A DNA stretch of 33,746 bases from Mariniphaga sp. (GTDB taxonomy: Bacteria > Bacteroidota > Bacteroidia > Bacteroidales > Prolixibacteraceae). Each line of letters begins with the position of its first letter. Within the stretch, counting starts at the first letter, position 1. The position numbers were made by a program, and so were the translations under genes. Positions 1 through 7,445 of the stretch are shown piece after piece. The stretch is from contig JAAFHB010000027.1 in assembly GCA_010906965.1 (NCBI GenBank), positions 1 to 33,746 of the forward strand, given 5' to 3'. The notes beneath the pieces are model-generated. The model had not been told where the DNA came from, did not search any database, and saw only the letters and a program-made list of their open reading frames with translations.

Positions 1-2
1 GT

Positions 3-59
3 TATAAATTCCTGCCCAATGAACTGTTCGGCAAGCTGCCCACGGTAAATGGAAAGTAA
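3..59 (+). CDS. C-terminal end of an unidentified protein, cut by the window edge
   Basis: An open frame enters from the left edge and runs 18 codons to TAA at 57-59. It encodes YKFLPNELFGKLPTVNGK, whose composition (LPNELFGKLP) is plausible for a real C-terminus. The other two forward frames also close early, so the choice of frame rests on composition only. The family cannot be recognised from so few residues. It would be co-directional with the helicase gene that follows about 390 bp later. Confidence 0.4.
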   Translation, partial: YKFLPNELFGKLPTVNGK

Positions 60-84
60 ATTCTTGTGGTTTAAAGCATCATTG

Positions 85-131
85 TTTAGTTTTCCAATAC
101 TTATTTAAGGCAAATTATTTAGTTTTCCAAT
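85..131 (+). repeat. Short direct repeat TTTAGTTTTCCAAT x2
   Basis: Identical 14-mers lie at 85-98 and 118-131, and the match extends to 19 bp with two purine differences (82-100 versus 115-133). The spacing is 33 bp, about three helical turns. They sit just left of the 138-220 repeat. No function is evident; they could be a slippage product or a paired binding site. Confidence 0.6.
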
Positions 132-137
132 GCAGTT

Positions 138-220
138 GATGAAACGAATTGATAAGAAGGAGTAAAAAAGTGTCAATTCAATTGAGGTTAGCGAATGAAT
201 ATCTGTTTTCCTATTTGCCC
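138..220 (+). repeat. Left copy of an ~80-bp degenerate direct repeat flanking the helicase gene
   Basis: This stretch aligns with 4182-4264. The first 31 bases differ at two positions, GAGGTTAGCGAAT is conserved further on, and a looser match ends in TTTGCCC. Both copies contain the mini-frame ATG AAA CGA ATT GAT AAR AAG GAG TAA (MKRIDKKE). It may be a dispersed intergenic repeat or the tail of an old gene. Confidence 0.65.
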
Positions 221-318
221 GTGCTCATCAAGATAAGCTCAATTCTGAAATCAGTCCCTATTTGCCTGAAGGAAGATCAGGTTTGCCTCCAGGTCTGGAT
301 TATCTGGTGAGGGGAGTT

Positions 319-326
319 TATATTTG
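319..326 (+). promoter_or_regulatory. Candidate -7 box TATATTTG for the helicase gene
   Basis: TATATTTG matches the Bacteroidota -7 consensus TAnnTTTG. No convincing -33 TTTG lies 19-21 bp upstream. It would give a leader of about 115 nt before the ATG at 449. Confidence 0.35.
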
Positions 327-448
327 TTAATTAAACCCACCAAACCGTTAATAAAAATTGGGTGTTTTTATCTGCTATTCAGCAATGATTTTGTTTCTTT
401 CAGGCAGTAAAAATAAAGTGTAATTCACACCTGAAAATCAGATTTAAT

Positions 449-3400
449 ATGGCAGCAGCATTTGGCAAAACATGGTGGGGCGAACAATGGTTAAACTCGT
501 TGAACAACATCGATTACAGTAACCGGCTTCCGCGCGGCGCTTCGTATGCCCATAAAGGGGCAGTCGAAAAAATTAAAGTTGTGGGCAACCATATTGCCGC
601 CAAAGTTGCAGGTTCGCGACCAAAGCCGTATAATGTAGATCTTATTATGCCGCCCTTTTTCGACCCCGAATTGGGTAATTTTCTGGCAGAATTAACCAAA
701 CGCCCGGTAATCATTTCGAAATTGCTAAACCGCGAACTTGATCCGGGAGTGCTTGAACTGGCAGAGCGATTTGGGCTCAAAGTGTTCCCCAAACAATGGA
801 GCGACCTGAAAATGCAATGTTCGTGCCCCGACTGGGCCGTACCCTGCAAACACCTGGCTTCTGTGATTTACAAGGTTTCTGCCGAAATTGACAACAATCC
901 GTTCCTGGTTTTTTCGCTGCACAACGTTGAGCTTTTGAAAGAGCTTGAAAAATTTGGCATTATCATCAACAAACAGCAAATTGAAATTCCCAGGATCAAA
1001 GAACTTTATTTCGATAAAAGTAGCGCCGACAAAACGTACCATCCGGAAAATGCCTACCAAAAACTTTCCTATGCACATTTGTCGCCCATTCATGGTCCGC
1101 TGACAGCACTGCTTTCGGCTTATCCCCCTTTTTATACCTCGTCGGCAAGCGATTTCCGCGAAAAATACCTTACTGTTCTGAACCGGATAGTAAAAAGCAC
1201 ACAGCGGGTTGCCAGTGGGAAAATTGCGCTTCCCGAATTTTTTGCCGGAATTTATGCCGATGAGCAGCACATCGGCCATCATTCAAACAACTCGGTCAGG
1301 CTGGACGAGTCGCTCCATGCAAAGGTATTTGTCAACGACCAGGAATACTCTATTGTCAGGTTCCTGCAACAACTGGCACAAATACAAAATGCGCGGACAT
1401 ACGATTATCAGCCGTCAACCGCCGCCCTGCACACCGTTCTAAGCCTTGCCCTGCAGTTGGTGGGCAATGGAGCGATTGTGCCTCAGATTGTTCAGTTGCC
1501 CGACAAAACTTTTACTGTTCGCTGGCTTCCTGCCTTATTGAGTAAAGAAGTGAAAAAGCTGGTTGACGGACTAGAACTAATTCTTCCGCCAGATATTTTT
1601 ACCTTCGAGGAAAGGAAGAAACAGAAACCGGTAAACAAAGACGCCGCGATTAACTTGTTGTCGTTGTTTATTACTGAAATCGTGCGGTTGGTGAGTTATA
1701 ACCTGAATGCAGATGTCTTTGAGAATTTATTTTTCAGGAGCGAAAGTTACACGTTTGCAAATCCTGGTGAAGAGGCGCTCACCGGTGGAATACAATCGTG
1801 GCTTCAAAAATTTTACCTCACACAGGGCGAATTTCAACTTATGCTGGTGGTGGAAGAGTTGAAGGACGAAAAGTTCGGGATAACTGTAAATGTGAAGGAT
1901 ACAAACGGTTTGGTGGAAACTCCGGTTCCGTTGAAAGAAATCCTTACCCAAAAACATTACGAACACCGCCGGTTCGAAATTTTGCAATCACTTGTGCAGC
2001 TCAGCAGTTTCATTACAGGTCTTGACGACTATATTAATTCGAATGGCGACAAGGAAATGGTCATGGACAACCAAACCTTCACGCCATTTTTGATGCAGAT
2101 GATCCCTGCCATCCAGTTGCTCGATATTTCTGTATTGCTGCCTAAATCGCTTCAGGAAATACTAAAACCAAAAGCCAGCGTAAAACTGAAAAGTAAAACT
2201 TCAGGAAAAGGGTTTCTCCGGCTCGACAAATTGCTCGATTTCGAGTGGCAGGTAGCTGTTGGCGATACGGTTATGGATGAAGCCGAATTCAGAAAATTGT
2301 TGCAAAAATCGGAAGGACTGATCAGGTTTAAGACCCGATATATTTATGTTGAAAAAGAAGACCTCGAAAAACTGTACAAACATTTTTCGCAGTCGAAAGA
2401 GATGTCGGCTTTCCAGATGCTCCGCACGGCTCTTTCCGGAGAATATTTTGGCGCAAAAGTGGCGGTTGACGACGAGGTGAAAAAACTGATAAAAGAATTG
2501 ACCGAATTTAGTGAAACACCACTTCCGCTGGGACTTAACGCCCAGTTGCGCCCGTATCAGAAGCGTGGTTTTTCGTGGATTTACCGGAATGCCCGGATTG
2601 GTTTTGGTTCGGTTTTGGCCGATGATATGGGTTTGGGAAAAACCATTCAGGTTATTGCCGCAATCCTGAAATTTAAGGAAGAAGGCCATCTGGAAAAAGA
2701 AAAAGTGTTGGTTGTGGCGCCAACCGGATTGCTCACAAACTGGCAAGCTGAATTCCAAAAGTTTGCCCCGGGAATTGAACTGCAAATTTATCACGGGGGG
2801 CAACGCAATCTGTCGAAACTGAACGGCTACGACGTGTTGATAACATCTTACGGGATTGTCCGCAGCGATGCCGACCTGCTCAAAAAAATGAAATGGCACT
2901 CGATGGTAATTGACGAAGCACAAAACATAAAAAATCAGGGTACGGCACAAACCAAAGCGGTGAAGTCGATTAAATCGGGCAATTTTGTTGCTATGAGCGG
3001 CACTCCGGTTGAAAACAGGCTAAGCGAACTTTGGAGCATTATGGACTATTGCAACCGGGGTTTCCTTGGCAGCCCGAAAGAATTTGCCGAAACCTTTGGC
3101 AACCCAATCGAACAGTTGAACGACCGGGAAACCGCCGAAAAGCTAAAAAAAGTCACAGCGCCTTTCATGATGCGCCGTCTGAAATCGGACAAAACCATCA
3201 TTTCTGACCTTCCCGATAAAATTGAAATCGACAGCTATGCCACACTCACCAAGGAACAGGCTAGCCTTTACGAAAAAACATTGGAAAAGGCGATGGACGA
3301 GATCGAAGGCATTAATAAATCGGATCAGAAATCATTGTTTGTGCGGCAGGGATTGGTGTTGCAAATGATTATGGCATTGAAGCAAATCTGTAACCATCCG

Positions 3401-3961
3401 ACACAATTTTTAAAGAATGGGATAAAGGATGCTTCATTGAGTGGAAAACTTGGACTACTTTTCGATAAACTCGACAGTATAATTGAAAGCAACGAAAAAG
3501 TATTGATTTTTACCCAATTTACTGAAATGGCCAGATTGCTCCACCACTTTATCACCGAGCGATATAACGACGCTCCGCTGTACTACCATGGTGGTTGTAC
3601 CATCAACCAGCGAAAAGAACTGGTTGAACGTTTCCAGAATAATCACGCAGATAAAGTGTTCCTTTTGTCTTTAAAGGCCGCCGGAACCGGATTAAATCTA
3701 ACAGCAGCCAGCCATGTAATCCACTACGATTTATGGTGGAACCCAGCCGTTGAATCGCAGGCAACCGACCGGGCATATCGCATCGGCCAGAAAAACAACG
3801 TGATGGTTCACCGGTTTATCACCAAAAATACATTTGAGGAAAAGATCAATGAGATGATCCAGCAGAAAAAAGCCCTGGCCGAAATGACCGTGGCTACCGG
3901 TGAAAACTGGATAGGCAATTTGAGCAACAAAGAATTGCGTACTATTTTTAACATCTCGTAG
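449..3961 (+). CDS. SWIM zinc finger - SNF2 family helicase fusion protein
   Basis: This 1170-residue ATP-dependent nucleic-acid translocase is probably cytoplasmic. The N-terminus (residues 1-150) reads like stand-alone bacterial SWIM proteins (FGKTWWGEQW, then RGASYAHKG). It contains the zinc motif C124-x-C126-x6-C133-x-H135. A long middle region (about 150-690) has no motif I can name. The SNF2 ATPase follows: Walker A DDMGLGKT at 725-732, the DEAQ box at 822-825 and SGTPVENRLSELWSIMD near 850. The C-terminal helicase lobe has TGLNLTAASHVIHYDLWWNP and motif VI QATDRAYRIGQ at 1104-1114. All key residues are intact. It stands alone between degenerate repeats, with no restriction or defence partner in view. 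A role in DNA repair or transcription recycling is inferred, and the substrate is unknown. Confidence 0.92.
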   Translation: MAAAFGKTWWGEQWLNSLNNIDYSNRLPRGASYAHKGAVEKIKVVGNHIAAKVAGSRPKPYNVDLIMPPFFDPELGNFLAELTKRPVIISKLLNRELDPGVLELAERFGLKVFPKQWSDLKMQCSCPDWAVPCKHLASVIYKVSAEIDNNPFLVFSLHNVELLKELEKFGIIINKQQIEIPRIKELYFDKSSADKTYHPENAYQKLSYAHLSPIHGPLTALLSAYPPFYTSSASDFREKYLTVLNRIVKSTQRVASGKIALPEFFAGIYADEQHIGHHSNNSVRLDESLHAKVFVNDQEYSIVRFLQQLAQIQNARTYDYQPSTAALHTVLSLALQLVGNGAIVPQIVQLPDKTFTVRWLPALLSKEVKKLVDGLELILPPDIFTFEERKKQKPVNKDAAINLLSLFITEIVRLVSYNLNADVFENLFFRSESYTFANPGEEALTGGIQSWLQKFYLTQGEFQLMLVVEELKDEKFGITVNVKDTNGLVETPVPLKEILTQKHYEHRRFEILQSLVQLSSFITGLDDYINSNGDKEMVMDNQTFTPFLMQMIPAIQLLDISVLLPKSLQEILKPKASVKLKSKTSGKGFLRLDKLLDFEWQVAVGDTVMDEAEFRKLLQKSEGLIRFKTRYIYVEKEDLEKLYKHFSQSKEMSAFQMLRTALSGEYFGAKVAVDDEVKKLIKELTEFSETPLPLGLNAQLRPYQKRGFSWIYRNARIGFGSVLADDMGLGKTIQVIAAILKFKEEGHLEKEKVLVVAPTGLLTNWQAEFQKFAPGIELQIYHGGQRNLSKLNGYDVLITSYGIVRSDADLLKKMKWHSMVIDEAQNIKNQGTAQTKAVKSIKSGNFVAMSGTPVENRLSELWSIMDYCNRGFLGSPKEFAETFGNPIEQLNDRETAEKLKKVTAPFMMRRLKSDKTIISDLPDKIEIDSYATLTKEQASLYEKTLEKAMDEIEGINKSDQKSLFVRQGLVLQMIMALKQICNHPTQFLKNGIKDASLSGKLGLLFDKLDSIIESNEKVLIFTQFTEMARLLHHFITERYNDAPLYYHGGCTINQRKELVERFQNNHADKVFLLSLKAAGTGLNLTAASHVIHYDLWWNPAVESQATDRAYRIGQKNNVMVHRFITKNTFEEKINEMIQQKKALAEMTVATGENWIGNLSNKELRTIFNIS

Positions 3962-3991
3962 TCTTGTCCTGTTCAAAAGTCAGGGCGAGAC
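3961..3991 (+). terminator. Hairpin beginning in the helicase stop codon
   Basis: GTCTTGTCCTG (3961-3971) pairs with CAGGGCGAGAC (3981-3991) over 11 bp, with two G-U pairs and a 9-nt loop. Its first base is the last base of the TAG stop. The downstream tract (TTAAATT) is only weakly U-rich, so termination is likely but not certain. Confidence 0.5.
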
Positions 3992-4041
3992 TTAAATTCG
4001 CACCCATCGTCGAGGATTTTATCTGTATGATCAATTGTTAA

Positions 4042-4131
4042 AATGATGACTTCGAGGATATTGAAGAATTTGAGCGCTTATATCAAGATAAACTTGTAAT
4101 TTTGATTCATCGATATCAAGATTTAACCTAA
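4042..4131 (+). pseudogene. Possible C-terminal coding remnant
   Basis: Reading from 4042 gives NDDFEDIEEFERLYQDKLVI and nine further residues to a TAA at 4129-4131. The composition is protein-like (acidic, amphipathic), but an in-frame stop lies directly before it and there is no start codon. It may be the tail of a deleted gene or chance. No family could be assigned. Confidence 0.25.
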
Positions 4132-4181
4132 AATGATGTCACCACTTTTTGCTCCACAGATTGATGTTGTAATCGGATCCA

Positions 4182-4264
4182 GATGAAACGAATTGATAAA
4201 AAGGAGTAAAAGAGTGCAAGTTCATGAGGTTAGCGAATTGAGAATAGGTTTGCTCCCTTTGCCC
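4182..4264 (+). repeat. Right copy of the ~80-bp degenerate direct repeat
   Basis: This is the partner of 138-220 in the same orientation. It again contains the MKRIDKKE mini-frame and GAGGTTAGCGAAT. Its right end runs into a hairpin that the left copy lacks. Confidence 0.65.
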
Positions 4265-4288
4265 AAATTTCTGGCGAAGGGAGCAAAC
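4248..4288 (-). terminator. Strong hairpin downstream of the C1B peptidase gene
   Basis: GTTTGCTCCCTT (4248-4259) is the exact reverse complement of AAGGGAGCAAAC (4277-4288). A further wobble pair plus GCC/GGC extends the stem to 16 bp around a 9-nt loop. It lies 44 bp past the stop of the minus-strand peptidase gene and between convergent genes, so a terminator role is reasonable. Neither side has a long U tract. Confidence 0.5.
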
Positions 4289-4331
4289 TTATGGAATCGT
4301 TACGATAAGAACCACAAACTTTCCTTTCCGA

Positions 4332-5585
4332 TTATTTAAATTTCTTTAGCAAATCTTTCACGGCATCCTTATGAACAGTAAAACCCATCATTTTCAGTTT
4401 GATGTAATCTTCGTGGAAGAAGTAATATCCAAAATTGGGATTGGTTGAACCGACATTTCTTGATCCTGAACTTGAATCCTTAATCAGGAACCAATCTTTG
4501 CCGGCGCCTTTATAATTTTCAAGGTAACCAATCAGTTGCATTCCATGGTCGTCCGAGGTTGTTTCGTTCGAAAACCTGAACTGACGGGCATCTTCATTGA
4601 TATAAGCTGAAGGAATGTCGTAATCTGGAATCAATGCACAATTGGTTTCGCGGCTGAAACCCGATTCAGATACATCACCGCCAATGCTCATCGTAAATCC
4701 ATTTTTAATGGCTTTTTTGAGTGCATCCATAAAATCATCAAGCGGAACATTGTAGTATTCTTTATTGTGCCACCAGTTGTCTGTTACTTTGTATTCAACT
4801 TGCTGCCAGTAGGATTCTTGTTTGTACGAAAGGATTTCCACATAGTCATCGGGATTGATTTTCAGGTAATCTTTCAGGTATGTTTTTGGTGTAAAAGTTT
4901 TGCCATCAACCACAAATTCGGTTGGCGGAACGCCAATGTAATGATTCATAATCGATTTAATGGTTTCCAAACCATATTCAACATTCCATGCATTCGATGT
5001 TTTCATCGAATTCAGGAAGGCCGTCATCTCTTCCACCATTTTGGCATGACTGTGAAATTTTCGTCCATCAATTAATCCGGTGAAAGCTTCATCGGGAACC
5101 GCGCCATACATTTTCATGATACGGGCCAGTGCATTACCTTCCGATCCTTCAGAGAATACGGAGTTTCCTCTCTTTTCAATAAACCTGCGGGCTTTTTCGA
5201 TGTATTCGCACCAGGCAAAATAAATCTCCGAGATTTCTACTTTTTTGTTTTGCAGGCGCAGCACTTCCGATTCGTAGAAAGAGGTGGTTGAAAAACTCCA
5301 GCAGGTACCGGCGTTTCCCTGCGACTGGGTTGTATTGCTCCAGACAGTTTTGTATAAGGCCAGATTGTTAGGCAAATCCATGCCCGACTGATCCATCACA
5401 AAGCGCTTATACGGTTCTTTATCAGTCTGTTTTTCTTCAACAGCAGTTACATCCTTAAGGATCGACTCAATGTAAAAACCCTTACCTTTTTCTTCAATAA
5501 TTATTTTGCCTTTGCTTACATTCTGAGCCAGGCTGTTTAAGGCCAGTACGGAAAATAAACCGACGGTTAACAATATTTTGTTCAT
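4332..5585 (-). CDS. Secreted C1B-type cysteine peptidase (bleomycin hydrolase / aminopeptidase C-like)
   Basis: I use the ATG at 5585 (417 residues), because it begins a clean signal peptide (MNKILLTVGLFSVLALNSLA, cleavage near residue 21); a longer frame would need a TTG start. The papain-fold signature SQGNAGTCWSFST places the oxyanion Gln at Q89 and the catalytic Cys at C95. The catalytic His is H347 in SDDHGMQLIGY. At the position of the usual Asn (KNSWG-type motif) the sequence reads IKDSSSG, so the third residue would be D370. C1B enzymes are typically cytosolic aminopeptidases; the signal peptide suggests a periplasmic or surface form. The gene appears monocistronic. Confidence 0.85.
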   Translation of the reverse strand: MNKILLTVGLFSVLALNSLAQNVSKGKIIIEEKGKGFYIESILKDVTAVEEKQTDKEPYKRFVMDQSGMDLPNNLALYKTVWSNTTQSQGNAGTCWSFSTTSFYESEVLRLQNKKVEISEIYFAWCEYIEKARRFIEKRGNSVFSEGSEGNALARIMKMYGAVPDEAFTGLIDGRKFHSHAKMVEEMTAFLNSMKTSNAWNVEYGLETIKSIMNHYIGVPPTEFVVDGKTFTPKTYLKDYLKINPDDYVEILSYKQESYWQQVEYKVTDNWWHNKEYYNVPLDDFMDALKKAIKNGFTMSIGGDVSESGFSRETNCALIPDYDIPSAYINEDARQFRFSNETTSDDHGMQLIGYLENYKGAGKDWFLIKDSSSGSRNVGSTNPNFGYYFFHEDYIKLKMMGFTVHKDAVKDLLKKFK

Positions 5586-5650
5586 CTTTCTGATTTTTTT
5601 AAAGTGCGAAATATAGGTCAAACTTTTCAGTTTCTTCCTGAAGAATATCA

Positions 5651-5681
5651 GGTTTAAGTTTTAGTAACCGGTTTAAGTTTT
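5651..5681. promoter_or_regulatory. Paired 12-bp direct repeat GGTTTAAGTTTT upstream of the peptidase gene
   Basis: Identical copies sit at 5651-5662 and 5670-5681, 19 bp apart start to start (about two helical turns). They lie 66-96 bp before the peptidase ATG. The geometry suits a dimeric regulator, but no known operator matches. Confidence 0.3.
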
Positions 5682-5869
5682 TTACGGCTGATTTATACAT
5701 CAAAATAATTTGGAGCTTATTAAATAAACTCTACAATCAAAAACTTTGAAACATATTGGTTAATGAGATGAATTTGGCATCATTTATGCAGAGTGTGCTC
5801 ATGGCTGTTAAAACAAAGATGAAATGAGTTAAATATGCCTAAGATATAGGATAATTCCATTTTTTAGCT

Positions 5870-5877
5870 TATGTTTG
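5870..5877 (+). promoter_or_regulatory. Candidate -7 box TATGTTTG
   Basis: It matches TAnnTTTG and lies 51 bp before the ATG at 5929. No clear -33 element was found. Confidence 0.35.
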
Positions 5878-5928
5878 TTATTGTTCAATTAAAAATTAGG
5901 AAGTTAAATTTTACTAAATAAAGGTTTT

Positions 5929-6258
5929 ATGAAAACGACAGGAATACTTTTTTTAATTTTATTGTTCGTCCCATTTCTATCAATGGCTGGTGATATTTAT
6001 GGAACAATAAAAGGTGATGATGGAAAACCATTGATTAATCAGGTTGTACAAATCACGCAAAATGACAATGTAATGGCCTCCGCCAAAACCGATGCAAACG
6101 GTTACTTTACGGTAACAATCAAGGAAGTGGGAAAATTTAAACTTGAAGTTGTTGGATATAAAGATGCCGACTTTGAAGTTTTTTCATCCAACAAATCAAC
6201 TCGTTACAATCTATTGATGAATAAAGCCGGTGAAAAATGGATACTGAAGAGCCTTTAA
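5929..6258 (+). CDS. Small secreted protein with a carboxypeptidase-regulatory-like beta-sandwich
   Basis: This protein has 109 residues. The signal peptide is MKTTGILFLILLFVPFLSMA. The remaining ~88 residues form one CarboxypepD_reg/SusC-N-like module: DIYGTIKGDDGKPLINQVVQ, then TDANGYFTVTI, then FKLEVVGYKDADFEV. Such modules usually begin TonB-dependent receptors or larger surface proteins; here the module stands alone, with no plug or barrel after it. Its last 22 bases overlap the start of the next gene in another frame, which suggests translational coupling and a joint function. The family call is fairly safe; the function is unknown. Confidence 0.75.
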   Translation: MKTTGILFLILLFVPFLSMAGDIYGTIKGDDGKPLINQVVQITQNDNVMASAKTDANGYFTVTIKEVGKFKLEVVGYKDADFEVFSSNKSTRYNLLMNKAGEKWILKSL

Positions 6259-7181
6259 AACCAAAAAAGGGAAAGCGGGACACGTGGGACAAGATACAAA
6301 TTCTTATGCAACCTATTGGAGGTCTGCTCACCGCCCTGACAATTGCATTGGTAAGTTACTATGGCTCTTCTTATCTGAATAACAAGCAGAACAATGAGGC
6401 CAAAATAAGTCTTTATACTCAATTGATGAGCAGTCGGGAGCAGTCCGAAAGTGCCCTCAGAAAGGATATGTTCAACTCGATTCTTGGTACCATTCTCAAA
6501 GATTCCCATTCATTGGATGAAAATATCCTGCAACTCGAACTGCTGGCTTATAATTTCCATGAGTCGCTGAACCTGATGCCCCTTTTTGTTTACATGGACA
6601 GGCAAATCGCCGCTGAAAAAAACATACAGCTAAAGGACGAATACCGGAAGCGGTTGTATAAGATGGCAGGCGATGTTATTTCGAAGCAAATTTCAAGCCT
6701 CGAAGGTGCAGCTGCCAGGGAGACGATGTTTGTTACTTTCCCGGTCGATTCAATCAAGTATAAACCGGGCCTTTCTCAGGATTTTGCCATGGATTGGAAA
6801 GATTCGAAGGTGTTTTATGATACCATCAGAGTTGGAAACACAAACAGCGTTTATAAAAGAGTCGTATTTCTTAAAGCATCGGAATTTAATGTGGATGAAA
6901 AAACCGTTAATGTGAGGTTGGATATCGAGAGCTCTATTAACGATAAGTTTGTTAACATGGTTACCCAGGAATTTACGATCGATTATTTCCAGTTTCCAAT
7001 GATTGACAATACGCGCCTTTCTAATGATATGCGTTGTGCAGTGGTGATGCGCGATTTCGACTTTCCCAATTTTATTGAAGTGGACATCCTATATTTTCCT
7101 GGCTCTCATTCCAGCCTGAAAGAAAAGCCTTATTATGATGATGTTGTGAAAAAGCTTTTAATGGACAAGGAGGGTAATTAA
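6237..7181 (+). CDS. Membrane-anchored protein of unknown function
   Basis: This protein has 314 residues. A charged N-terminus (MDTEEPLKPKKGKRDTWDKI) precedes one predicted membrane helix at about residues 27-47 (GGLLTALTIALVSYYGSSYL). A mostly helical segment follows (about 50-150), with a soluble, more beta-rich C-terminal half. The positive-inside rule puts the N-terminus in the cytoplasm and the bulk outside. I do not recognise a family. The ATG at 6237 lies inside the preceding small secreted-protein gene (22-nt overlap), so the two are probably coupled. A strong terminator follows at 7234. Confidence 0.75.
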   Translation: MDTEEPLKPKKGKRDTWDKIQILMQPIGGLLTALTIALVSYYGSSYLNNKQNNEAKISLYTQLMSSREQSESALRKDMFNSILGTILKDSHSLDENILQLELLAYNFHESLNLMPLFVYMDRQIAAEKNIQLKDEYRKRLYKMAGDVISKQISSLEGAAARETMFVTFPVDSIKYKPGLSQDFAMDWKDSKVFYDTIRVGNTNSVYKRVVFLKASEFNVDEKTVNVRLDIESSINDKFVNMVTQEFTIDYFQFPMIDNTRLSNDMRCAVVMRDFDFPNFIEVDILYFPGSHSSLKEKPYYDDVVKKLLMDKEGN

Positions 7182-7233
7182 TTTTGAATTTGTGTTTTGA
7201 TTAATCCCCTTTGGTACCCGGAGCGTATAAAAC

Positions 7234-7267
7234 AAAAAGGCTGAAATCGTGTGATTTCAGCCTTTTT
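7234..7267. terminator. Bidirectional intrinsic terminator
   Basis: AAAAAGGCTGAAATC (7234-7248) and GATTTCAGCCTTTTT (7253-7267) form a perfect 15-bp stem with a GTGT loop. A and T runs flank the G+C core, so it works in both directions. It serves the unknown membrane-protein gene (+) and the tRNA-Asn transcript (-), whose 3' end is only a few bases away. Confidence 0.88.
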
Positions 7268-7270
7268 ATG

Positions 7271-7344
7271 CTCCTCAGGTAGGACTTGAACCTACGACCT
7301 ACGGATTAACAGTCCGCCGCTCTAACCAACTGAGCTACTAAGGA
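7271..7344 (-). tRNA. tRNA-Asn (anticodon GUU)
   Basis: This is a 74-nt cloverleaf on the minus strand. The acceptor arms are TCCTTAG and CTGAGGA, with one G-U pair and discriminator G. The D arm is GCTC..GAGC. The anticodon stem CGGAC is followed by loop TGTTAAT, and the anticodon GTT is at plus positions 7308-7310. The T arm is GTAGG TTCAAGT CCTAC. The 3' CCA is not encoded. It is the intact 3'-most member of a three-copy array whose two upstream copies have decayed. Confidence 0.95.
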
Positions 7345-7396
7345 ATAATATTTTTTCAATAAACGATGAACTTGCCTTCGCAATCCTACAGATTAA

Positions 7397-7420
7397 TCCC
7401 GAATCGCTTCGCTCTCGGGA
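7397..7420. repeat. Palindrome A in decayed tRNA copy 1 (anticodon loop)
   Basis: The arms TCCCGA (7397-7402) and TCGGGA (7415-7420) enclose an AGCG-type inner segment. On the minus strand it lies between GCGG and TTAATC of the tRNA anticodon arm. Confidence 0.75.
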
Positions 7421-7429
7421 CCGCTCTAA

Positions 7430-7445
7430 TCCCGAAACTTCGGGA
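7430..7445. repeat. Palindrome B in decayed tRNA copy 1 (D loop)
   Basis: TCCCGAA-AC-TTCGGGA has 7-bp perfect arms. On the minus strand it sits between AGCT and TTAGAGC, exactly replacing the D-loop bases CAGTTGG. Confidence 0.8.

Larger units (their letters stand above)
60..448. other. 389-bp gap upstream of the helicase gene
   Basis: No gene is seen here. The gap holds a 14-bp direct repeat TTTAGTTTTCCAAT (85-98 and 118-131, start to start 33 bp). It also holds the left copy of a larger degenerate repeat (138-220), a small inverted repeat CCTGA/TCAGG around 265-281 with TTTGCCT on both sides, and a promoter-like box at 319-326. The arms ACCCA/TGGGT (around 335-363) could form a weak hairpin in the leader of the helicase mRNA. 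Confidence 0.5.
3992..4331. other. Gap between helicase and peptidase genes
   Basis: The two flanking genes converge. The gap contains a 29-codon open stretch without a start (4042-4131), the right copy of the ~80-bp repeat (4182-4264) and a strong hairpin (4248-4288). No complete gene is visible. Confidence 0.5.
5586..5928. other. Divergent intergenic region
   Basis: This gap separates the peptidase (-) from the small secreted protein (+). It contains a repeated 12-mer (5651-5681) and a promoter-like box (5870-5877). I see no gene or RNA in the rest, which is A+T rich. Confidence 0.5.

Noticed and set aside
2201-2950. Long minus-strand open frame (249 codons) inside the helicase gene
   Set aside because: It is antisense to the SNF2 motifs, its Phe/His/Gln-rich composition is that of a shadow frame, and the opposite strand is clearly the coding one.
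449-3961. Defence-system helicase
   Set aside because: No nuclease, methyltransferase or other defence gene accompanies it; the neighbours are housekeeping or unknown, so only a generic SNF2 role is stated.
5586-5621. N-terminal extension of the C1B peptidase via a TTG start
   Set aside because: The ATG at 5585 directly begins a classical signal peptide; the extension would bury it.
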